Below, piece after piece: positions 38,228 through 46,311 of a DNA stretch of 64,000 bases. A program made the position numbers and the translations under genes. The stretch comes from Brevundimonas sp. Root1279 (lineage in GTDB: Bacteria; Pseudomonadota; Alphaproteobacteria; Caulobacterales; Caulobacteraceae). The notes under the pieces were generated by a model. That model was not told the DNA's origin. It was given only the letters and a program-made list of their open reading frames with translations, and did no database searches. Numbering within the stretch: position 1 is the first letter of the stretch; each line of letters begins with the position of its first letter. The stretch spans positions 408,518-472,517 of the forward strand of contig NZ_LMEB01000006.1 of NCBI RefSeq assembly GCF_001425945.1, written 5' to 3'.

Positions 38228-38728
38228 ATGCAGAGACTGATCCTGATGCGGCACGCCGAGGCCGAACGGGCCGCCGGCTCCGGGCGCGACCGCGACCGGG
38301 CCCTGTCCGCCCGCGGCCGCGAAGACGCCGCCGCCATGGGCCGCGCCCTGGCCGCCCGCGGACTCAAGCCTGACCTGGCCCTGGTTTCGCCGTCCAAGCG
38401 CACCACCCAGACCTGGGAGTTGGCTCACGACGCCTTCGGCGACGTCGAGGTGCACGACCACGATCCGCTCTACAACGGTCCCGCCGACATCCTGCGTCGC
38501 TACATCGAGGACGCCGAGGATGCGGCCGGCTGCCTGATGGTGGTGGCGCACAATCCGGGCGTCCATGTCCTGGCCGTAGAATATCTGATCGAAAGCGCCG
38601 CTTCGCCGGCCATCCTGGACCGCATGACGGGCGGCTTCCCGCCGGGCGCCGCGGCGGTGTTCGGCGTCGACCCGGCCGGCCGCTGCACCCTGGAAGGCTT
38701 CCTCCAGCCGCGTGACCTGACCGCATGA
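38228..38728 (+). CDS. sixA: Histidine phosphatase, SixA-like
   Basis: A 166-residue branch-1 histidine phosphatase with catalytic RHAEAE at residues 8-13 and the second histidine in VVAHNPGVHVLA. SixA removes phosphate from phosphohistidine in phosphorelays. The start at 38228 places the RHG motif at the N-terminus. It overlaps the next gene by ATGA, so the two are co-translated. Confidence 0.88.
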   Translation: MQRLILMRHAEAERAAGSGRDRDRALSARGREDAAAMGRALAARGLKPDLALVSPSKRTTQTWELAHDAFGDVEVHDHDPLYNGPADILRRYIEDAEDAAGCLMVVAHNPGVHVLAVEYLIESAASPAILDRMTGGFPPGAAAVFGVDPAGRCTLEGFLQPRDLTA

Positions 38729-39081
38729 GCGAAGTCGCCTACAAGCTGGTCGATCGCGCCGAATGGGAGGCCGCGCGCCCCTCGGGCGCCTACGGCGGCT
38801 CCGCCGTCGATCTCGCCGACGGCTACATCCACATGTCGACCTCGGCCCAACTGGCCGAGACGGCGCGCCGCCACTATGCGGGCCGCAGCGACCTGGTGCT
38901 GGTGACGGTGGACTGCACTTGGCTCAGCGAGACCCTGAAGTGGGAGGCGTCGCGCGGCGGCGACCTGTTCCCGCACCTCTACGCCCCCCTGCCCTTCGCC
39001 GCGGCGGTCGCCGAGCGCGGCCTGTCCGTCGACGCCGAAGGGACCCTGAAGTTCGAGGACGGAGCCGCCGGATGGCCCTGA
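38725..39081 (+). CDS. DUF952 family protein
   Basis: A 118-residue protein of the DUF952 family: AYKLVDRAEWEAA at the start, DGYIHMSTSAQL, and LFPHLYAPLP with the conserved His. Its function is unknown. It overlaps the 3' end of sixA (ATGA) and its own 3' end overlaps the start of pyrD by 10 bp, forming a tight three-gene unit. Confidence 0.88.
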   Translation: MSEVAYKLVDRAEWEAARPSGAYGGSAVDLADGYIHMSTSAQLAETARRHYAGRSDLVLVTVDCTWLSETLKWEASRGGDLFPHLYAPLPFAAAVAERGLSVDAEGTLKFEDGAAGWP

Positions 39082-40109
39082 GCGACATCGGCGCGGCCGT
39101 GCTGCGCAAGATCGACCCCGAGGCCGCCCACGGCTTGGCCATCAAGGCCCTGAAGACCCTGCCGCTCCCCTCGGCCCCGGTCGACGATCCCGTGCTGCAC
39201 ACGACCCTGGCCGGCCTCAGCCTGGCCAACCCGGTCGGCCTCGCCGCCGGTCTCGACAAGAACGGCGAGGCGTTGCACGGCCTGGCCCGCCTCGGCTTCG
39301 GCTTCGTCGAATGCGGCTCGGTGACGCCGCGCGCCCAGCCCGGCAATCCGAAGCCGCGCCTGTTTCGCCTGAGCGAGGACCGGGCGGTCATCAACCGCAT
39401 GGGCTTCAACAACCAGGGACTGGAGGCCTTCGCCGCCAATCTGGCGCGCCGCCCCACTGAGACCGTCATCGGGGCCAACCTCGGCGCCAACAAGGACACC
39501 GAGGACAAGGCGGCGGACTACGTCACAGGGCTGGTTCGCCTGAAGGGTCTGGCCGACTACGTCACCGTCAATGTCTCCTCGCCCAATACGCCGGGTCTGC
39601 GCGACCTGCAGGGGCGGGCCGCGTTGGACGACCTGCTCGGCCGGCTGGCGGAGGCCCGCGGCGATGACCCGACGCCGGTCTTCCTCAAGATCGCGCCTGA
39701 CCTCACCGCGGCCGAGATCGCCCTGACTGTCGAGGCCGCGATCGACCATCGCATCGACGCCCTGATCGTCTCGAACACCACCCTCGATCGCCCGGAAAGC
39801 CTGCGCGCACCGGACCGCGGAGAGGCCGGCGGCCTGTCGGGCGCGCCGCTCAAGGCCAAGGCCATGGCCGCTCTTCGGGCCGCCGCCGAAGCGGCCGCCG
39901 GCAAACTGCCGCTGATCGCGGTCGGCGGCATCGACTCCGGCGAAGAGGCCTACGCCCGCATCCGCGCCGGCGCCGCCGCGATCCAGCTCTATTCCGCCCT
40001 GGTGTTCGCCGGGCCGGGGCTGGTCGGCCACATCAAGCGCGATCTGGCCGCCCGCCTGCGCGCCGACGGTTTCTCCAGCGTGGTCGAGGCCGTCGCAACC
40101 GCGCGTTGA
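39072..40109 (+). CDS. pyrD: Dihydroorotate dehydrogenase, class 2 (quinone-linked)
   Basis: A 345-residue FMN enzyme oxidising dihydroorotate to orotate for pyrimidine synthesis, passing electrons to the membrane quinone pool. An N-terminal amphipathic helix (LRKIDPEAAHGLAIKALK) marks the membrane-associated class 2. FMN and substrate motifs: GLAAGLDKNGEALHGL, GSVTPRAQPGNPKPR, INRMGFNN, TVNVSSPNTPGLRDLQ (catalytic Ser region) and AVGGIDSGEEA. The ATG at 39072 lies inside the DUF952 gene end. Confidence 0.95.
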   Translation: MALSDIGAAVLRKIDPEAAHGLAIKALKTLPLPSAPVDDPVLHTTLAGLSLANPVGLAAGLDKNGEALHGLARLGFGFVECGSVTPRAQPGNPKPRLFRLSEDRAVINRMGFNNQGLEAFAANLARRPTETVIGANLGANKDTEDKAADYVTGLVRLKGLADYVTVNVSSPNTPGLRDLQGRAALDDLLGRLAEARGDDPTPVFLKIAPDLTAAEIALTVEAAIDHRIDALIVSNTTLDRPESLRAPDRGEAGGLSGAPLKAKAMAALRAAAEAAAGKLPLIAVGGIDSGEEAYARIRAGAAAIQLYSALVFAGPGLVGHIKRDLAARLRADGFSSVVEAVATAR

Positions 40110-40176
40110 CGGAGCGTTAGGGCAAGCTGTGCATGGTGGCGGGAAGGGCGGACTACGCCCGCCTCCCGGGGGATGC

Positions 40177-42189
40177 ATGGCGAACGCCAAAGCCGATATG
40201 CCTGCCGCCGCGTCCGATAGCTGGGCCGGCGCCATCCGTCAGCGGCGCAAGGCGCTGCTGCAGCGGTTGGGCATGGCTGCGGCCAGCGCCCTGGTGTTCA
40301 GCCCGCTGCTGGGCTGGGACCTCAGCGTCGCCTGGGTGCTCGGCTATTTCGTTATCCAATTGGTCGACCTGTGGATCTTCGGGCCCGTCAACCAGGGCAA
40401 GACCGAGCGGCTGCGCGGCCCACGCGGCCTGGCCGGCGATGCGATCCTGTTCGTCAACGCAAGCTATTTTGGCAGTCTGGCCATTCCGCTGTGGCAGGCT
40501 GGCGGCCCAATGGGCGGCATCTGCGCGGCCATGTTGCTCTCCGCCGGCGCCATCTATTCGATGATCAACGCCCCACGCTCGACCTCGGTGCTGGTGCTGA
40601 CGGTGACGCCGCAGTTCCTCTACCTGGCCTCGACGCCCTTCTTCATGTTCGCCTTCCACGCGTCGCCGGCCTTCGTGACCGCCGCCTCGATCGCCGTGGG
40701 CGTCTTCATCACCTACTGCCTGTCGACCTGGCAGCGCATGAACCAGTCGCGCATCGCCGAAAGCGCCGCCCGTGTAGAGGCGGAAGAGAAGCGCGCCGAC
40801 GCCGAACGGATCATGGAGGGCCGCAGCGCCTTCCTCGCCGCTGTGGGCCACGACCTGCGCACCCCGATCAGCGCCATCCTGACCGGCTCGGCCGAGCTGG
40901 AGCGCGGGGCTGGCGACAGCGCCGCCCGCGCCCAGGCGCGCCTGATCAGCGACGCCGGCTTCATGATGAAGGCCCTGCTCGACGATCTGCTCGACCACGC
41001 CAAGCTCGAAGCCGGGCACATGACGGTCGAGAGCGCCGACTTCAACCTGCGCGACCTGCTCAACCAGTCGGCCCGGCTGTGGCGCGGCCCGGCCCGCGCC
41101 AAGGGCCTGAAGCTGCGCATCGAGGGCGCCTCGCGCGTGCCGATGTCGGTGCGCGGCGATCCGATGCGGCTGCGTCAGATCCTCAACAACCTGATCTCCA
41201 ACGCCATGAAATTCACGGCCGAGGGCTCGATCACCCTGCGCTTCAACGCTTGGGCCGAGGACACCGGCGGCCACGCCGTCCTGATCGAAGTGGCCGACAC
41301 CGGCCCGGGGATGACCCCCGACCAGCTGTCGCGCCTGTTCACCCCATTCGACCAGACCATCGCCGGCGTCAGCGCCCAGTACGGCGGCACCGGGCTGGGC
41401 TTGGCCATCAGCCGCCAGCTCGCTGAGCTGATGGGCGGCCGCCTGACCGCGCGCAGCGCCGTCGGCAAGGGCGCGAGCTTCACCCTCGCCCTGCGCCTCG
41501 ACGACGGCCAGGTGATCGCCGCCCCGACCCAGGTCCTTGATCAGGAGAGCCGAGACGCCGTCGCCCGCGCCCTGTCGACCCGCGTCTCGACCCGCCCGTC
41601 GGCCCCGGCCTCGCCGGCGCCGCTGGCCCAGTCTCTGACCGCCGAAGCCCCGGCCGCGACCCCCGCCGTCCTGGCCGTCCTCGCTCAGGTCGACCCGAGC
41701 GCCGTCGGGCCCCATCCCGAACCGGCCCCCGCGCCCGAGCCCGTCGCAGCCGAGGGCGCCGAAGACGAGGACGAAGGCCGTCCGATGCGCGTGCTGGTCG
41801 TCGACGACCACGACATCAACCGCCGCGCCATCCAGCTGATCCTTCAGCCGTTGGGCTGCGATATCGCCACCGCCGCCGACGGCATGGCCGCCCTGAAGAT
41901 CTGCGAGAGCTCCAGCTTCGACCTGATCTTCATGGACGTCCGCATGCCCGAGCTGGACGGTCGCGAGACCACCCGCCGCATCCGAGCCGGCGGCGGTCCC
42001 AACGCCCTGGTCCCGGTCATCGCCGTGACCGCCGACACCTCGGCCGAGGACATCGCCGCCTGCACCGACGCCGGCATGACCTATTTCGTGCCCAAGCCGA
42101 TCACCCCGCCCATGCTGCTGGGGGCCATCACCCATGTGATGACCATGGCTCAGGACGACGTCGCCCCCCCGGCCTCCGCCGCCGCCTGA
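40177..42189 (+). CDS. Membrane hybrid histidine kinase with C-terminal receiver
   Basis: A 670-residue sensor. Residues about 35-180 form five or six membrane helices, a coiled coil follows, then a HisKA domain with His225 in GHDLRTP (usually SHELRTP), a HATPase domain (NNLISNAMKFT, DTGPGM, GTGLGLAISRQL), an Ala/Pro-rich linker and a receiver with phosphoacceptor Asp587 (FMDVRMPELDG). There is no PAS or periplasmic sensor domain, so the membrane part probably senses. ATG 40177 follows a GGGGGA site. Its 3' end overlaps the convergent vsr gene by 40 bp. Confidence 0.9.
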   Translation: MANAKADMPAAASDSWAGAIRQRRKALLQRLGMAAASALVFSPLLGWDLSVAWVLGYFVIQLVDLWIFGPVNQGKTERLRGPRGLAGDAILFVNASYFGSLAIPLWQAGGPMGGICAAMLLSAGAIYSMINAPRSTSVLVLTVTPQFLYLASTPFFMFAFHASPAFVTAASIAVGVFITYCLSTWQRMNQSRIAESAARVEAEEKRADAERIMEGRSAFLAAVGHDLRTPISAILTGSAELERGAGDSAARAQARLISDAGFMMKALLDDLLDHAKLEAGHMTVESADFNLRDLLNQSARLWRGPARAKGLKLRIEGASRVPMSVRGDPMRLRQILNNLISNAMKFTAEGSITLRFNAWAEDTGGHAVLIEVADTGPGMTPDQLSRLFTPFDQTIAGVSAQYGGTGLGLAISRQLAELMGGRLTARSAVGKGASFTLALRLDDGQVIAAPTQVLDQESRDAVARALSTRVSTRPSAPASPAPLAQSLTAEAPAATPAVLAVLAQVDPSAVGPHPEPAPAPEPVAAEGAEDEDEGRPMRVLVVDDHDINRRAIQLILQPLGCDIATAADGMAALKICESSSFDLIFMDVRMPELDGRETTRRIRAGGGPNALVPVIAVTADTSAEDIAACTDAGMTYFVPKPITPPMLLGAITHVMTMAQDDVAPPASAAA

Positions 42190-42596
42190 CCGCGCACCTC
42201 GGCGACCAGCCGGTCGCCGAAGTCGGGCGCCTTCATCGCGCACTCCCAGACCGTGACGACCCGCCATCCGGCCCCGTCCAGCGCCGCTTCCGCCTCGGCG
42301 TCGCGTCGCCGATTGCGGTCGATCTTGGCGATCCAGTAGTCGGCGTTGGCCTTGGGCTGGCGTGCGCCGCGCGGGCAGTCGTGCCCGTGCCAGAAGCAGC
42401 CGTGCACGAACAGGGCGACCCGCCGCCCCTTCATCACCAAGTCCGGACGGCCGGGCAGGCCTGCGCCGCCCAGCCGATAGCCGATGCCCGCCTCGCGAAG
42501 GATACGACGCACGGCCAGTTCCGGCCGCGTGTCGCGTCCCTTCACCCGCCGCATCACGGCGCTGCGTTGCTCGGGACTGAAGACGTCGGTGCTCAT
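42150..42596 (-). CDS. vsr: Very short patch repair endonuclease (Vsr)
   Basis: A 148-residue endonuclease that nicks at T:G mismatches arising from deamination of 5-methylcytosine. It has the expected RSAVMRRVKGRDTRPELAVR, the catalytic Asp in GRPDLVMKGRRVALFVHG, and CFWHGHDC with zinc ligands. Vsr normally accompanies a cytosine-5 methyltransferase, but none is in this window. It overlaps the hybrid kinase gene tail to tail. Confidence 0.93.
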   Translation of the reverse strand: MSTDVFSPEQRSAVMRRVKGRDTRPELAVRRILREAGIGYRLGGAGLPGRPDLVMKGRRVALFVHGCFWHGHDCPRGARQPKANADYWIAKIDRNRRRDAEAEAALDGAGWRVVTVWECAMKAPDFGDRLVAEVRGQAAAEAGGATSS

Positions 42597-42687
42597 CAGC
42601 TCAGGAACGCGGGAACGCCCTCGCTCAGCGAGCGATAGCGCCCCGCGCTCAAGCAGCGAGCCGCCGCGCGGCGAGCGTTAGCGCCCT

Positions 42688-43173
42688 TTAGAGAGTGGCC
42701 AGCAGATGCTCGGCCGAGGACACCTTGAACTCGCCCGGCTGCTCGATGTTCAGCTGCGCCACGACGCCGTCCTTGACGATCATCGAATAGCGCTGCGAGC
42801 GCTCGCCCATGCCGAAGCCCTTGGCGTCGAGCGAAAGGCCCAGCTGGCGGGTGAAGTCGCCGTTGCCGTCGCCCAGCATCAGGATGTCTTCCTTGCCGAT
42901 GCCCTGGCTGTCGGCCCAGGCGCCCATGACGAAGGCGTCGTTGACCGAGACGCAGGCGATCGTGTCGACGCCCTTGGCGGCCAGGTCCGCGCGGTGATCC
43001 TTGAAGCCCGGCAGGTGGCGGGCCGAGCAGGTCGGGGTGAAGGCGCCGGGCACGGCGAACAGGGCCACGGTCTTGCCGGCGAAGATCTCATCCGTCGAAA
43101 CCGGCTTCGGACCGTCGTCGGTGGCGCGGGTCAGGGTGGCCGAAGGAATGCGGTCGCCGATCTGGATGGTCAT
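42688..43173 (-). CDS. Peroxiredoxin (Prx5-like)
   Basis: A 161-residue thiol peroxidase that reduces hydrogen and organic peroxides. The peroxidatic cysteine is Cys49 in VPGAFTPTCSARHLPGF; Cys74 in TIACVSVNDAF is a second conserved cysteine. The KGFGMGERSQRYSMIVKDG segment and the length match the Prx5 group, which often uses glutathione/glutaredoxin. The ATG at 43173 follows a run of G's. Confidence 0.93.
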   Translation of the reverse strand: MTIQIGDRIPSATLTRATDDGPKPVSTDEIFAGKTVALFAVPGAFTPTCSARHLPGFKDHRADLAAKGVDTIACVSVNDAFVMGAWADSQGIGKEDILMLGDGNGDFTRQLGLSLDAKGFGMGERSQRYSMIVKDGVVAQLNIEQPGEFKVSSAEHLLATL

Positions 43174-43305
43174 GAGGGGGCTCCGGGCTGGGCTTGGGCT
43201 GGACGGGCTCGTCTGCGCCCCAGATAAGGCCGACCGCCGTTCTCGCCAAGCCCGCGACGCTTCCGCGCCTTGCGCCTGCCCCCCGGCGATCCGATGATAG
43301 GAGGT

Positions 43306-43875
43306 ATGGACGGCTTCGAATCCCTCGTCGGACGGCTGCTGGTGGCCATGCCCGGCATCAGCGACACCCGCTTCGAGCACGCGGTCATCCTGGTCTGCGC
43401 CCACGGTCCCGATCACGCCATGGGCCTGCGGCTGGACCGCCCCGCGCCGGGCGTCGACCTGAAGAGCGTCCTGGCCAAGCTGGAGACCCCCGCCCCCGAC
43501 GCCGCCGCTCAGCGCGCCGTCCTGGTCGGCGGCCCGGTCGAGCGCGAGCGCGGCTTCGTCCTTCACACCGACGACTGGATGGCCCCGGACGCCTCCATGG
43601 CCTTCGGCGACGGCCTGGCCATGACCGGCACGCGTGAGGCCCTGGCGGCCATGGTCGACCCCTTCGCCGGCCCGCGCCGCGCCGTGCTGCTGCTCGGCTA
43701 CGCGGGCTGGGGCGAGGGTCAACTGGAGGATGAGCTGGGCGAGAACGTGTGGCTGACGGCCGAACCCGACCCCGACCTGATCTTCGACCCCGACTACGCC
43801 GGCAAGTGGAGCCGCGCCATCCACGCCCTCGGCATCGACCCGGCCCAGCTCTCAGGGCAAAGCGGACGGGCCTGA
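43306..43875 (+). CDS. YqgE/AlgH family protein (UPF0301)
   Basis: A 189-residue protein: GRLLVAMPGISDTRFEHAVI then CAHGPDHAMGLRLDRP, VLVGGPVERERGFVLH, and YAGWGEGQLEDEL with the ENVWL ending, all hallmarks of UPF0301. The molecular function is not established. ATG 43306 gives the usual N-terminus, although AGGAGG ends only one base before it; ATG 43294 is an alternative. Confidence 0.88.
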   Translation: MDGFESLVGRLLVAMPGISDTRFEHAVILVCAHGPDHAMGLRLDRPAPGVDLKSVLAKLETPAPDAAAQRAVLVGGPVERERGFVLHTDDWMAPDASMAFGDGLAMTGTREALAAMVDPFAGPRRAVLLLGYAGWGEGQLEDELGENVWLTAEPDPDLIFDPDYAGKWSRAIHALGIDPAQLSGQSGRA

Positions 43876-43882
43876 GCAGGGG

Positions 43883-43992
43883 CTAGGTTCTAGGGGCTGG
43901 GGGCTGGGGGCTGGGGCGATGGACGCGGATCAGGAGGGCTGCTCGACCGCGGCTCCCCTAGAACCTAGAACCTAGAACCTAGAACCTAGACC
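43883..43992. repeat. Inverted heptad array, CTAGAAC repeats
   Basis: Four perfect copies of CTAGAAC in tandem (43958-43985) plus a fifth with one change form the right arm; the left arm has CTAGGTTCTAGG and three GGGGGCT-type heptads. The arms are partly complementary around a 40-bp core. It sits between the convergent YqgE and GGDEF/EAL genes and could stop transcription from both sides. Confidence 0.8.
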
Positions 43993-43996
43993 CTAC

Positions 43997-45664
43997 CTAC
44001 GCCGATCGTTGCTTCAGCGGCGCCACGCCGTCGGCCAGGGACTCGTTGAGATAGACCTCGGCCTCCTGGGCCGGCAGGGCGGCGGCGTAGCCGAAGCCCT
44101 GACCATAGTGACACTGGGCGTCCAGCAGCAGAGCCGCCAGGCCGGCGTTCTCGACCCCCTCGGCGACGACCTCCAGCGACAGGTCGCGGCCCAGGTTGAC
44201 GACCGATTTGACGATCTTCGCCGAGCCCTCGTCCTTGTCCATGGTCAGCACGAAATAGCGGTCGATCTTCAGCGTATCGAACGGCAGCTTCGCCAGGTAG
44301 CTGAGCGACGAGAAGCCGGTGCCGAAGTCGTCCAGCGCCAGCGAGGCGCCGGCGTCCCGCAGTTGTTTGAGAGTGTCGGCGGCGCGCGTGGTGTCGCGCA
44401 TGATGTCGCCCTCGGTGACCTCCAGCTTCAGCGCCCCGCGCGGCAGGCCCGACTCGACGATGATGCGCCGCACGTCGTCGACCAGGTTGGCCCGCTCGAT
44501 CTCGCCGACCGACAGGTTGACGCTGCAGAACAGGCGGCCCGCGGTCGGATGGCGCGCCAGCCACTCGGCCAGCTGCCGGGCCGACTGGCGCATCATCAGC
44601 AGGCCCAGATCATTCATCAGGCCCATCTCGTCCGCCAGGCCGAGGAACTCGTCCGGGGGCACCAGGCCGCGCTGCGGATGGCGCCAGCGGGCCAGCGCCT
44701 CGAAGCCGGCGACGGCGCCCGAGGTCAGGTTCACGATCGGCTGGTAGAAGGGCTCGATCTCGCCGCGCAGGAAGGCGTTGCGCAGGTCCGCCTCGAGCGC
44801 CAGACGCGATAGGCTGTCGGACTCCAGGGCGCGGCCATAGGCGGCGGCCCCGCCGCGGCCCGCGGTTTTGGCCTGCTCCACGGCCAGTTCGGCCCGGCGC
44901 AGAAGTTCGGCGGGATCCGGCGCATCCGGCCCGCCCTCGGCGACGACCGCGCCGATCGAGACCGTCGGATAGATATCGAAGCCGGCCACGCGCAGCGGCT
45001 GCTCCAGCGCCGCGCGCAGGCGCTCGGCGGTGTTTCCCGAGCCGCGCGACACGATGATGGCGAACTCGTCCTCGCCAATGCGCGCCGCGCCGGCTTCGTG
45101 CGCGAAGGCGGCGTTCAGACGCGACCCGAGCGCGGCCAGCACCAGGTCGGCGCGCTCATGGCCCAGGGCCTCGTTGAGGCGGCGCAGACGGTCGAGGTCG
45201 GCCACCACCAGCTCATAGTCGCCCGGCTGGACCAAGGTCTCGCTGATGCGCGCCAGGAAGGTGCGGCGGTCTAGCAGGCCCGTCAGGTGATCGCGGTGCG
45301 AGGCGGCGAATTTGGTTTCCAACGCCACCACGCCGGCGGCGCGCAGCCCGTCTTCCAGCCAGACGCCGCGCCAGATGCAGGTCTCGGCGTCGCGCATGCG
45401 CAGGCGCACGGCGACCTCGGTCCCCTCCTCCTGCGGCTTGAGGATCTTTTCGGCCAGGGCGCGGTCCTGCGGGATGGCCACGGCGGTGAAGGCCGCGCCC
45501 GAGCATTCCGGCGCGAGGGGGCCCAAACCCAGGGCCCGGGTCGCCCCGGTGAAGCGCATCTGATCGTCGGCGGGGGTCCACACCCACAGGGCGGCGTCTG
45601 CAGCCGCGAGCGCCTCAATGGCGGTCGTCGCGTCCCAGGCCAGACTTCTGGAGCGTGTGTTCAA
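43997..45664 (-). CDS. PAS-GGDEF-EAL protein, probable c-di-GMP phosphodiesterase
   Basis: A 555-residue protein with an N-terminal PAS-like domain (about 15-120), a GGDEF domain whose signature reads GEDEF at 197-201, and an EAL domain with EAL at 322-324. The EAL catalytic set looks complete: ALARWRHP, NLSVGEIER, LEVTEGDIM, LDDFGTGFSSLSYL, LKIDRYFV and AEGVEN. So it probably hydrolyses c-di-GMP, with the GGDEF part regulatory or weakly active. No ATG precedes the PAS domain; the start at 45664 is TTG, 33 bp after the GNAT gene on the same strand. Confidence 0.88.
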   Translation of the reverse strand: MNTRSRSLAWDATTAIEALAAADAALWVWTPADDQMRFTGATRALGLGPLAPECSGAAFTAVAIPQDRALAEKILKPQEEGTEVAVRLRMRDAETCIWRGVWLEDGLRAAGVVALETKFAASHRDHLTGLLDRRTFLARISETLVQPGDYELVVADLDRLRRLNEALGHERADLVLAALGSRLNAAFAHEAGAARIGEDEFAIIVSRGSGNTAERLRAALEQPLRVAGFDIYPTVSIGAVVAEGGPDAPDPAELLRRAELAVEQAKTAGRGGAAAYGRALESDSLSRLALEADLRNAFLRGEIEPFYQPIVNLTSGAVAGFEALARWRHPQRGLVPPDEFLGLADEMGLMNDLGLLMMRQSARQLAEWLARHPTAGRLFCSVNLSVGEIERANLVDDVRRIIVESGLPRGALKLEVTEGDIMRDTTRAADTLKQLRDAGASLALDDFGTGFSSLSYLAKLPFDTLKIDRYFVLTMDKDEGSAKIVKSVVNLGRDLSLEVVAEGVENAGLAALLLDAQCHYGQGFGYAAALPAQEAEVYLNESLADGVAPLKQRSA

Positions 45665-45696
45665 AGCGCGTGACCGGTCCTGACAGGACGGCCTGA

Positions 45697-46287
45697 CTAG
45701 CCGCCGCGCCCGACCGCGTCATTGACGATGCCGAACAGCAGATGATCTGCCCAAGCGCCGTTAATTTTGAGATAAGCACGAGCCCGCCCCTCGTGCGCGA
45801 AGCCGGCCTTTTCGAGCACCCGCCGGGAGGCCGTGTTGCTCGGCACGCAGGCCGCCTCGACCCGGTGCAGCGCCAGTTCATCGAACGCGTATTCGACCAT
45901 CGCCCGCACCGCCGCGGTGGCGTGTCCCTGCCCGGCATGGCCCTGGCCGATCCAGTAGCCGAGGGTGCCGGATTCGGCGACGCCGCGACGCACGTTCGAC
46001 AGGGTGATGGCTCCCAGCAGCGACTGGTCGCCTTCTGCGAAAATGAAGAAGGGCCAAGCGTTCCCCGCCTCCATCTCGCGAGCGTAGATCGACAGCCGGC
46101 GGCGGAAGGCGGCGCGGGTCAGGTCGTCCTCAGGCCAGGTCGGCTCCCAGGGCTGCAGGTAGCGGTAGGACGCCTGCCGAAGGCCGGCCCAGGCCTCGTG
46201 ATCGGACGCGCGTGGGGGCCGCAGGCAGACACCGTGGCCCCGGACGATCGGCCCGCTTACCTCGTTGATCCAGTCCAGCAGGGCCAT
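45697..46287 (-). CDS. GNAT acetyltransferase, RimJ-like
   Basis: A 196-residue N-acetyltransferase: GTLGYWIGQGHAGQGHATA is the acetyl-CoA loop and VEAACVPSNTASRRVLEKAGF the C-terminal motif of RimJ/RimL enzymes. It begins 24 bp after the M16 peptidase gene, the usual neighbour of the cox operon in alphaproteobacteria. Substrate is likely a protein N-terminus or small amine. Confidence 0.9.
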   Translation of the reverse strand: MALLDWINEVSGPIVRGHGVCLRPPRASDHEAWAGLRQASYRYLQPWEPTWPEDDLTRAAFRRRLSIYAREMEAGNAWPFFIFAEGDQSLLGAITLSNVRRGVAESGTLGYWIGQGHAGQGHATAAVRAMVEYAFDELALHRVEAACVPSNTASRRVLEKAGFAHEGRARAYLKINGAWADHLLFGIVNDAVGRGG

Positions 46288-46311
46288 CGGCGAAGGATAG
46301 TCTTCGAGGCG

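Noticed and set aside
43883..43992. Telomere-like or origin-like heptamer repeats
   Set aside because: The copies are few, in inverted arms between convergent genes, with no DnaA boxes or replication genes nearby; a terminator-like repeat is simpler.
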